A stretch of DNA of 6,514 bases from Bryobacterales bacterium. GTDB taxonomy: Bacteria; Acidobacteriota; Terriglobia; Bryobacterales; Bryobacteraceae. Location of the stretch: positions 1 through 6,514 of the forward strand of contig DNFG01000345.1 of assembly GCA_003487005.1 (NCBI GenBank), given 5' to 3'. The notes under the pieces are model-generated. The model was not told the DNA's origin. It did no database searches and was given only the letters and a program-made list of their open reading frames with translations. A program made the translations under genes and the position numbers. Below, in pieces: positions 1 to 5,286 of the stretch (position 1 is the first letter of the stretch; each line of letters begins with the position of its first letter).

Positions 1-24
1 GAACCGGGCGGCGCCGCCCGGTTC
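1..24. repeat. Perfect 24-base palindrome at the window edge
   Basis: The first 12 bases (GAACCGGGCGGC) are followed at once by their exact reverse complement, giving a no-loop inverted repeat of 24 bases. No T-run follows it, so it is not a standard intrinsic terminator. The frame of the following gene is open through it and would read NRAAPPGS. It could therefore be proline/alanine-rich coding sequence, or an intergenic palindrome just before the gene. The left edge of the window hides which. Confidence 0.7.
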
Positions 25-835
25 ATTGGAGCCGGGGGTACCGGCGGCGGTGATCGCGGTGACGTCGCTCGGGCCCAGGCCGGAAGAGGCGTTTCGGGTT
101 CCGCTTTCGGGCACGGCGGAGGGATCGCTCGGAACGAAAGAGGCCGGGTCCGGAACTGCGGCGGCCGCCCCCCCCGCGACGGCGGCGGTGATGCAACTCC
201 CGCCGGGACCGGTCGTGGCGCCTGGAGGCCCGACAGACGCGGCGGCGGGCCGGGGGGCGGCCGGGATTCCGGACAGCGAGGGTGCGCTGAAGACGTTTTC
301 GATTGACACGGCAGCCGGAGCGATCCTGGTGGCCGAGTGGCCGGATGGGACGCGGAGGTTGACCTATCCCGAGGGGGGGCGATTCGATGTGCTGGTGGTG
401 GGCGCCGGGCTACCGCCGGGAGTTCCACTGATCGACGACGTTCTGCAGGGGCGTCCGGTGTATACGGCGTACCTGCAAGTGGGATTGAGCCGGGACTGGA
501 TTCTGCAGTTCTGTGTTGACGCCCGGCAGCGGAAGGCGGTCCGGAGGACGGGGATGGTGATCAGCCTGGACAATGAAACGCGGCTGGAATCGCCGTACGT
601 GCGATTTGCGCAGATCCCTCAGTTCAGGAAGGCGACGGGGTACACGGCGTACCACTTCCGGATTTCGGCTGGGGGTGAGGTGGAGGAACCTCGAATGCTG
701 GCGTCCGCGCAGAAGGCGGATCCGGGATTCCTGTCGATGATCGGGAGCTGGAAGTTCCGGGCGGCAGCACGGGACGGGCAAGCGGTGGCGGTTGAAGCAG
801 TGCTGGTGGTTCCGCCGGAGAAAGTGGATGAGTGA
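2..835 (+). CDS. TonB C-terminal-like protein, 5' end probably outside the window
   Basis: Role unknown in detail; it is probably an envelope protein of the energy-transducer TonB type. The first 90 or so residues are Ala/Pro/Gly-rich and low in complexity, like a periplasm-spanning linker. A middle segment from about nt 284 to 590 contains GRPVYTAYLQVG and DWILQFC. The last 65 or so residues (nt 640-832: YHFRISAGGEVEEPRML, then SWKFRAAARDGQAVAVEAVLVVPP) resemble the TonB C-terminal domain pattern of a strand, a 'W+FRPA..dG.pV.v' turn and a final strand. No membrane anchor is visible. The frame is open to the left edge, and the first possible starts (TTG at 26, ATG at 190) lack a convincing ribosome site, so I treat it as 5'-partial. 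It stops 78 bases before the TadG-like start, so co-transcription is possible. The TonB relation rests on motif recognition only. Confidence 0.6.
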   Translation, partial: NRAAPPGSLEPGVPAAVIAVTSLGPRPEEAFRVPLSGTAEGSLGTKEAGSGTAAAAPPATAAVMQLPPGPVVAPGGPTDAAAGRGAAGIPDSEGALKTFSIDTAAGAILVAEWPDGTRRLTYPEGGRFDVLVVGAGLPPGVPLIDDVLQGRPVYTAYLQVGLSRDWILQFCVDARQRKAVRRTGMVISLDNETRLESPYVRFAQIPQFRKATGYTAYHFRISAGGEVEEPRMLASAQKADPGFLSMIGSWKFRAAARDGQAVAVEAVLVVPPEKVDE

Positions 836-913
836 TTAACCTTAGGCAGGATTGAAGCCTTGTCGAAGGTGGCCCAAGATCGGAGTTGACGGTTGAAGGA
901 AGCGGGGGAGCAT

Positions 914-2140
914 ATGTTACCCAAGAGCAGGTTCCGGAGACGGGAGAAGGGGGCGGTGCTGGTGTTGTTTGCGATTGCGGTGGTGGTGCTGATTGCGTCG
1001 GTGGGGCTGGCGGTGGATGTGGGGCGGATGTACGTGGTGCGAACGGAGGCGCAGTCGTTCGTGGATGCGCTGGCGCTGGCGCGCCTGGCGGAGATCGTGG
1101 GCGCGCGGGTGCCGGATGGGTCGGATGTGTGGAAGCGGTACGATTTCGACCGGGAGACTTTTGGAGGGGCCGGGGTGGTGTTGCAGTATTCGGCGGGGTC
1201 GAGTTTCAGCGCGGGCACGTTCACGACTTCACCGGACTCGGGGACGATGTATGTGCGGGCGCGGGCGACGGTGCCGGTGCCTTTGTCGTTCCTGCCGGTG
1301 CTGGTGGCGGAGCGGAGCCGGATGGTTTCGGCAGAGGCGGTGGCGGGCCTGGAGCGGATCACGGTGATGGGGGCGGGAGGATTCCCTTACGCGGCCCGCT
1401 CGGGTATTGGCGGACTGGTCAAGGGCGAACAATACACTTTCCGGTGGGGAAATAACCCCTCGAAGGACCTGCAGGATGCGTGGGAGTACGTGAACAGATG
1501 GATGAGTGACGAACTGCTGGAGACCCGTCTGGCCGCGACGGCCACGGTGCTGGGAGGCGGGAATCCCGTCTCGGGGCGCAATCCTCCCAACATCAACACG
1601 TGGTGTGCCGGGAATGCGACCCCGCAGTTTGTGACGGCGCTTTACAACGTGGATCCGTTCGAAGATGGGGTTTCCCAGGATCTTTTTTCGTGGACTGGGG
1701 CCTACTTTCAAGGCGGAACACGCGATATCGTGGACGCCATGGCCGCCGGATACCAGGACCAGGTGATCGTGGAAGGCGGTCAGATCACCGTGGCGACTGG
1801 TGTCCGTCAGGCGACCCAGAACGAGCTGCGGCGGCTCATCGACTACGACTCGAATCAGACGACGAATGATCCGGTTCTTTATGACAGTGTGGATCCGCGC
1901 GACACGCGGCTCATCTTCTCACCCGTGGTGTCGGGGATTGGCACGGCTTTCCTGAAGCCAGGCTCCGGGGCCTCGGCCACGGTCATGACCATCGAGCCGT
2001 TCATTCTTCTGGTGCCATCCAGTGACTATGGCAACCCCGGCAGCAACTGGTGCGCGGTGTACGCGGGGGCGCGGGAGGGGGGTAGTGGAGTCCCGGTGAA
2101 TCAGGGATCGGGAGTCTGGGTGCTGAGGTTGGTGCAATGA
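914..2140 (+). CDS. TadG-like (Flp pilus assembly) membrane-anchored protein
   Basis: The predicted 408-residue protein belongs to the Tad/TadG N-terminal family, whose members are envelope proteins of tight-adherence (Flp) pilus systems. A basic start (KSRFRRREK) precedes one membrane helix (residues about 13-34), followed by DVGRMYVVRTEAQSFVDALALA, the family's usual 'D.gr.y..r...Q...DaaALA' block. The rest is presumably extracytoplasmic. I see no von Willebrand A MIDAS motif, which some larger TadG proteins have. Residues about 160-390 match nothing I recognise. They hold the only two cysteines, Cys231 and Cys380, which could form a disulfide. I chose ATG at 914 because GGGGGAG lies just upstream, although the spacing is only about 3 bases; an in-frame TTG at 893 would add seven residues. 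The stop overlaps the next start as ATGA, indicating translational coupling. The position after the Gly at the helix start lacks the Glu found in the two following TadE genes, so prepilin-type processing is not expected. Confidence 0.85.
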   Translation: MLPKSRFRRREKGAVLVLFAIAVVVLIASVGLAVDVGRMYVVRTEAQSFVDALALARLAEIVGARVPDGSDVWKRYDFDRETFGGAGVVLQYSAGSSFSAGTFTTSPDSGTMYVRARATVPVPLSFLPVLVAERSRMVSAEAVAGLERITVMGAGGFPYAARSGIGGLVKGEQYTFRWGNNPSKDLQDAWEYVNRWMSDELLETRLAATATVLGGGNPVSGRNPPNINTWCAGNATPQFVTALYNVDPFEDGVSQDLFSWTGAYFQGGTRDIVDAMAAGYQDQVIVEGGQITVATGVRQATQNELRRLIDYDSNQTTNDPVLYDSVDPRDTRLIFSPVVSGIGTAFLKPGSGASATVMTIEPFILLVPSSDYGNPGSNWCAVYAGAREGGSGVPVNQGSGVWVLRLVQ

Positions 2141-2610
2141 GAGCCAGTCGACAGTCCGGGAATGCGCTTGTGGAGTTTGCGGTGGTGCTGCCGTTGCTGG
2201 TGCTGCTGTTGCTGGGGACGATCAATTTCGGGTATGTGATGTTTTATTACACGAGGGTGGACAAGGCGGTGCATGACGGGGCGCGGTACGGGTCGATGCG
2301 GACATATAGCGAGCAGCCTGGGGATGAAGCTCATTTCCGGCAGGCGGTGGCTCGCGCGGTGGTCTATGGGACGCCTGCCGGCGGTGGATCGCCTGTGGCG
2401 CCGGGTCTAACGGAGGGCAATATCAGCGTGACCCGGACGCCTGCCACGGCCGGCACGCGTCCCAGGACGATCACAGTGACGGTGGTGAATTACGACATTC
2501 CGGGCGCGAGTATGGCATTTCTGCCGGGCAACCGGCGGGCGACGGTTTCGGGGAAGCCCGTCGCGACATTTCCGTTTCTGGGACGCTATGTCCCTCCGGT
2601 GCTGCCATGA
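2137..2610 (+). CDS. TadE-like pseudopilin 1
   Basis: The 157-residue protein has TadE family architecture: a short basic N-terminus, then SGNALVEFAVVLPLLVLLLLGTINFG as membrane helix (residues about 10-31), then a mostly strand-forming exported region. Gly8 followed by NALVEF places Glu13 at +5 and Phe14 at +6 of a predicted cleavage site. This is the pattern known for TadE/TadF pseudopilins cut by the TadV-type prepilin peptidase. YTRVDKAVHDGARYGSM after the helix is the usual TadE follow-on, where residues resemble 'aar.aAR.as'. The ATG sits inside the ATGA overlap with the TadG-like gene, and GAGG at 2125-2128 lies 8 bases upstream, so the start is well fixed. There are no cysteines. The last residues run into another ATGA overlap with the next gene. 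Family assignment is firm; a real role in pilus assembly is inferred, because no other Tad machinery is in view. Confidence 0.86.
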   Translation: MRASRQSGNALVEFAVVLPLLVLLLLGTINFGYVMFYYTRVDKAVHDGARYGSMRTYSEQPGDEAHFRQAVARAVVYGTPAGGGSPVAPGLTEGNISVTRTPATAGTRPRTITVTVVNYDIPGASMAFLPGNRRATVSGKPVATFPFLGRYVPPVLP

Positions 2611-3032
2611 AAGCGAAGAGAGCGCGAGGCCAACAACTCGTGGAGTTTGCACTGATCGTGACCGTGGTGCTGATCTTCCTGTTCGGGATCATCGACGTGG
2701 GGATTGCCTTCCTGAGCCATGAAACGATTGCGCAAAGGGCGGCGTGGGCTGCGCGGTACTACTCGACGACCAACGATGCGGCGGGAGCGGAGAGCATTGT
2801 GCGGAGCGGATCGGCGGGCGGTGGCGGCTATGTGCCGATCGGGATGGCAGGAGCGAGCGTGGTGATCCGTCCGTTCAGTTCGGTCGACGCCGGTTCGTTC
2901 TCTGGAGTGGCCGTGATGAGCCGGCACGTCGAAGTGAGAGTGACGAACTACCGCTATCCGATGTTCACGCCGGTGGTTGGGCGGATCATTGCGGCGGCGC
3001 CGATAACGGCGTGCCATCCGGTGGAGGAGTGA
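2607..3032 (+). CDS. TadE-like pseudopilin 2
   Basis: This second TadE-family protein has 141 residues. The N-terminus MKAKRARG is followed by QQLVEFALIVTVVLIFLFGIIDVGIAF, a membrane helix at residues about 10-32. Gly8 and Glu13 (+5), then Phe14, fall at the same numbers as in the preceding gene, so both probably share a processing peptidase. HETIAQRAAWAARYYST after the helix corresponds to the TadE 'q.aAreaAryas' segment. The start ATG overlaps the previous stop as ATGA, and no strong ribosome site is visible, so translation probably depends on coupling. Its sequence beyond the helix differs strongly from the first TadE-like protein, so it is not a recent tandem duplicate; the pair may form a heteromer (inference). 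It has one cysteine, near the C-terminus in ITACHPVEE. It is the last gene of the Tad group. Confidence 0.83.
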   Translation: MKAKRARGQQLVEFALIVTVVLIFLFGIIDVGIAFLSHETIAQRAAWAARYYSTTNDAAGAESIVRSGSAGGGGYVPIGMAGASVVIRPFSSVDAGSFSGVAVMSRHVEVRVTNYRYPMFTPVVGRIIAAAPITACHPVEE

Positions 3033-3255
3033 GAGCGGGGTGGTAGCTGAGTTGGGGCGGGAATGCGGGGTGCAGGGCTGAGGGCGGGTTCACGAAGGGG
3101 CGGGCGCAACGGGGTTAGCATAAGAGGCGGATGCATCGCGGAACTGTGAGGGGAGCCATCCGGCATGGGATTGGCGGAATGAGGGGCCCGAGAGCCGGGG
3201 CGATTGCGCCGGAAGCGGGGGAGATCCGAGTGAGGGTTGAGGCTGGGGTGAGAGC
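3033..3255 (+). other. G-rich intergenic region between the Tad group and the YwiC-like gene
   Basis: This 223-base stretch holds no recognisable conserved gene. Bases 3054-3114 carry a dense series of G-runs of three or more, enough to fit a G-quadruplex pattern on the + strand. I see no hairpin with a T-run, so no intrinsic terminator for the Tad genes, and no convincing -35/-10 pair or FNR-type palindrome ahead of the YwiC-like gene. A 42-codon frame starting at ATG 3131 ends in a GTGA overlap with the next gene; it is Arg/Gly-rich and may be chance. Confidence 0.6.
3054..3114 (+). other. Clustered G-runs, potential G-quadruplex
   Basis: Runs of three or four G occur at 3054-3057, 3059-3061, 3067-3070, 3075-3077, 3082-3084 and 3086-3088, with loops of 1 to 5 bases. 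After an 8-base gap come further runs at 3097-3100, 3102-3104 and 3111-3114. This fits the four-tract G3+/N1-7 pattern several times over. The whole + strand is G-rich, so enrichment above background is uncertain. Confidence 0.5.
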
Positions 3256-4068
3256 GTGAGTCCAAAACCGCCGATCCCTCGGGAACACGGGGCCTGGGGA
3301 TTATTGTTGCAGCCATTCGTGGCGGGGGCGATTCTGGGAGGGCAGTGGACGAACCTGTTCGTGCCGGCGCTGGGGATGGTGCTGATGGGATTTCTGATGC
3401 GGGAGCCGCTGACGGTGATGGCGCGGGAGATGTGGGTGTTTCGACGGAGAGGGGATCAGGCGGTGCGAGCGGCGTGGTGGGCGGGTGTGGAGGGGGCGGC
3501 GCTGCTGGGGTGCTTGCTGACGCTGGCGCGATGGGCGCCACTGGGGGCGTTGGCGGCGCTGGCGGGCGTTGGGTTGGTGCTGACGGGAGCGGCTGTGGCG
3601 GTTTCCCTGAAGAACCGGCAGCGTTCGGTTGCGTTCCAGGTGGTGAGTGCGGCGGGGTTGGGGACGACGGGATTGCTGGCGGTGCTGGTGGGGACGGGGG
3701 GAATTCCGGGGTGGGCGTGGTGGTTGTGGGGGCTGCTGAGCGGACATGCGATGGCGTCGATTCTGGTGGTACACGCGCGGTTGCGGGCACGGGCGGGACG
3801 GAAGAGTGACCGGGTGGAGAGGCCGTGGCTGGCGTACGCGGGTCAGGCTGGCCAATTGGCGGCGGCAGGGGTGGTGGCGATGGTGGAGTGGCGTCTGGCC
3901 GTGCCGCTGATGGCATCTGCGCTGGCGAACGGGATCGAACTGTGGCGTCTGCGGACGCCGGCCCATTTGGAGGAGGCACTGACGCGAGTCGGGTACCGGA
4001 CGCTGGCGGTGGCTTCACTGCACATGGTGCTGACGATCACTTGCCTCTGGCCGTTGGCGAGGGGCTAG
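3256..4068 (+). CDS. YwiC-like polytopic membrane protein
   Basis: The protein of 270 residues resembles the YwiC-like family. The diagnostic part is the N-terminus, PREHGAWGLLLQPFVAGAILGG (Arg9, Glu10, His11, Gly12, Trp14), followed by about eight hydrophobic segments; further polar landmarks are SLKNRQRSVAFQ and the Trp-rich GWAWWLWGLLSGHAMASILVVHARLRARAG. It is an integral cytoplasmic-membrane protein of unknown biochemical function. In Bacillus subtilis ywiC lies among the nitrate respiration genes (narK, fnr, narGHJI), so its position opposite a NarH-type cluster here is suggestive. GTG at 3256 is the only usable start: an in-frame TGA lies at 3238-3240, and only a weak GTGAG precedes it. 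The TAG stop shares bases with the stop of the opposing hemerythrin-like gene. Codons end in G to an extreme degree (GTG, GCG, GGG). A UbiA-type prenyltransferase was considered, but I see no Asp-rich motif. Confidence 0.78.
   Translation: MSPKPPIPREHGAWGLLLQPFVAGAILGGQWTNLFVPALGMVLMGFLMREPLTVMAREMWVFRRRGDQAVRAAWWAGVEGAALLGCLLTLARWAPLGALAALAGVGLVLTGAAVAVSLKNRQRSVAFQVVSAAGLGTTGLLAVLVGTGGIPGWAWWLWGLLSGHAMASILVVHARLRARAGRKSDRVERPWLAYAGQAGQLAAAGVVAMVEWRLAVPLMASALANGIELWRLRTPAHLEEALTRVGYRTLAVASLHMVLTITCLWPLARG
4065..4068. other. Convergent stop codons sharing CTAG
   Basis: The + strand gene stops with TAG at 4066-4068 and the - strand gene stops with TAG at 4067-4065, so the palindrome CTAG serves both. 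There is no intergenic space for a terminator. Each transcript must run into the other gene or end inside it. Confidence 0.9.
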
Positions 4069-4607
4069 AGCGAGGAGACAAACGCGAGATAGCGGGCGCG
4101 GAGTTGAGAGTTGACGCGGGGGTTCCGCTCGTGATTGAAGGTGACGGTAAGGCGGTCGAGGGTGGCGGAATCGAGAGCGTGTCCGGCCATTTTGAAGAGG
4201 ATGTTGTCTTCCTTCCAGATGTGGTTCCGAAGCAGGCTGGCATACTCCGTGGCGAATTTGCGCAGGCGGGCGATGGCATCCGGGTTGCCGGTCCGAGCAG
4301 AGGGGAGATTTTCGCGGATGCCGGCGAGACATTCGCGGCCGACGGTATGTTCATGGAGCATCATGCCGATGGGGCCACCCTCGACGGGGACGCCGCGTTC
4401 GGCGAGAGCCGGGAAGAGAGCTTCCTCTTCCTTGTAGTGGTGGCAGCCGTCGGCGAAATGGAGGAGGAAATCGAGCGCCTGTTCGACGAAATCCGCGGGG
4501 AACGGAGCAGGCGGAGAAGAGGCCAGCCGGGCGTCGAGAGCCTGGAGGACTTTCTCGATGAGGCGGTGTTCGTTCATCAAGTCGAGGATGGGGTGATTGA
4601 CGGACAT
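4065..4607 (-). CDS. Hemerythrin-like HHE domain protein
   Basis: The 180-residue protein is a single four-helix hemerythrin domain that should bind a di-iron centre, cytoplasmic since no signal peptide is seen. Candidate ligands follow the family pattern: His14 (NEHRLIE), His56/His57 with Glu61 (CHHYKEEEALFP), His87 (MLHEHTVGRE) and His129 with Glu133 (NHIWKEDNILF). The stretch HFADGCHHYKEEE...GGPIGMMLHEH is typical of this group, whose members are implicated in oxygen or nitric oxide sensing and iron-sulfur repair. It lacks the ScdA-type N-terminal domain of YtfE/Ric proteins. ATG at 4607 is chosen because GAGGTG (4619-4614) lies 6 bases upstream and the protein aligns from there; the longer open frame upstream overlaps the chaperone gene and is not credible. 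It begins 10 bases after the chaperone stop, so it is the last gene of the molybdoenzyme operon. Its role there, such as protection from oxygen or NO, is inference. Confidence 0.9.
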   Translation of the reverse strand: MSVNHPILDLMNEHRLIEKVLQALDARLASSPPAPFPADFVEQALDFLLHFADGCHHYKEEEALFPALAERGVPVEGGPIGMMLHEHTVGRECLAGIRENLPSARTGNPDAIARLRKFATEYASLLRNHIWKEDNILFKMAGHALDSATLDRLTVTFNHERNPRVNSQLRARYLAFVSSL

Positions 4608-4613
4608 GGCTGG

Positions 4614-4620
4614 CACCTCA
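4614..4620 (-). promoter_or_regulatory. Ribosome site fused to the chaperone stop codon
   Basis: Read on the - strand, TGAGGTG contains both the TGA stop of the chaperone gene and the GAGGTG ribosome site of the hemerythrin-like gene, 6 bases before its ATG. Ribosomes ending the chaperone can restart at once. This site fixes the hemerythrin start at 4607. Confidence 0.75.
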
Positions 4621-5286
4621 GGTTGGGAGTTGGACGAGGGGATCGGGGACGGACGGGGCGGCGCCGCAGGTGATTTCGGCCTCTTCATCGCCGGCGACGA
4701 GGCCGGGGATGGCGAGGCCGGGGCGAGGCTCTGCGGGGCCGACGCGAGCGAGCAGAGCCCGGCCGGCGAGAACGAGGTAGGGAGGTCCGACGGACTCGAG
4801 GGCGGCGGCGACGGGTTCGGCCAGTTGGCTGAGATGTTCCTTGAGCAGGTAGTCGATACCTTGCTGGCAGAGGGCGGCGTGATCGGGGTTGCCGGAGGCG
4901 GTTTCGAAGGCGAGTTTGAACTGGAGGAAGGCGAGGAATCCGGCCTGGACGGAGAGGTGGTCGGGGGACTCGGTCGAAGAGGGGTGGTAACCGAAGTTCT
5001 GGTACAGGTCGGAGAGTTCGGCAAGCAGATAGCCGAGTTGGATGCCAGTGAGGTAGCTGGCTTCGCGAGGGGGGACGGGGCCGCCGGGGCCGAAGATCGA
5101 GTGGTGGATGCCTTCGGCAGCCTGTTCGAGTGCGGCAGTGGCGGCTTCGGTGAGGAGAGGGTCGGAGATTTCGGGGGTGACGGCTTCCACGTGACGCCGC
5201 CAATCGCCGGCCGGATATTCGAACAACAGAGAGAGGAGGCGCCACTCGGCGGCGCCCTGGAGGAGTGGACGAGGGGCTTCGGTCAT
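4618..5286 (-). CDS. TorD/NarJ-type molybdoenzyme assembly chaperone
   Basis: The predicted product has 222 residues and is an all-helical cytoplasmic chaperone of the TorD/DmsD/NarJ superfamily. Such proteins hold the catalytic subunit until cofactor is inserted and, for Tat-exported enzymes, guard its signal peptide. The signature lies at residues about 77-121: YLTGIQLGYLLAELSDLYQNFGY, then SPDHLSVQAGFLAFL, matching the family's 'lae.YrafGl....pDHl..eL.F...L'. IHHSIFGPGGPVPPREASY (60-78) corresponds to the family's 'Y..lF..g..vp.yeS.Y' loop. ATG at 5286 is chosen because GAGGAG (5298-5293) sits 6 bases upstream and the ATG overlaps the gamma-subunit stop as ATGA; a GTG-or-later upstream start near 5316 would run into that gene. 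The length is normal for D subunits of clade II DMSO-reductase operons (ebdD, serD, ddhD type). The C-terminal 35 residues are low in complexity. Target substrate: presumably the A subunit encoded beyond the right edge. Confidence 0.87.
   Translation of the reverse strand: MTEAPRPLLQGAAEWRLLSLLFEYPAGDWRRHVEAVTPEISDPLLTEAATAALEQAAEGIHHSIFGPGGPVPPREASYLTGIQLGYLLAELSDLYQNFGYHPSSTESPDHLSVQAGFLAFLQFKLAFETASGNPDHAALCQQGIDYLLKEHLSQLAEPVAAALESVGPPYLVLAGRALLARVGPAEPRPGLAIPGLVAGDEEAEITCGAAPSVPDPLVQLPT

Noticed and set aside
836..913. Possible terminator between the TonB-like and TadG-like genes (CCTT/AAGG hairpin near 858-869)
   Set aside because: The stem is only four base pairs and no T-run follows.
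886..916. TTGACG at 886-891 as a -35 box for the TadG-like gene
   Set aside because: A -10 box 17 bases on would fall over the start codon (CATATG), which would leave no room for a ribosome site.
619..1362. - strand open frame, Ser/Thr/Arg-rich
   Set aside because: It is antisense to the end of the TonB-like gene and the anchor of the TadG-like gene, with no recognisable domain.
3063..3146. 27-codon frame from ATG 3063 in the intergenic region
   Set aside because: Arg/Gly-rich, no ribosome site, and fully explained by the G-run background.
2954..4018. Long - strand open frame with a Pro/Ser/Ala-rich product
   Set aside because: It lies antisense to TadE 2 and the YwiC-like gene. The composition is what G-rich DNA gives on the opposite strand, and there is no domain or ribosome site.
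3825..4673. + strand open frame across the convergence point
   Set aside because: It overlaps the YwiC-like gene in another frame and runs antisense to the HHE gene. Its low-complexity Gly-rich product looks like a shadow of those genes.
4608..5024. N-terminal extension of the hemerythrin-like frame upstream of 4607
   Set aside because: The added residues are Ser/Pro/Thr-rich, overlap the chaperone in another frame, and the ATG at 4607 has a well-spaced GAGGTG.
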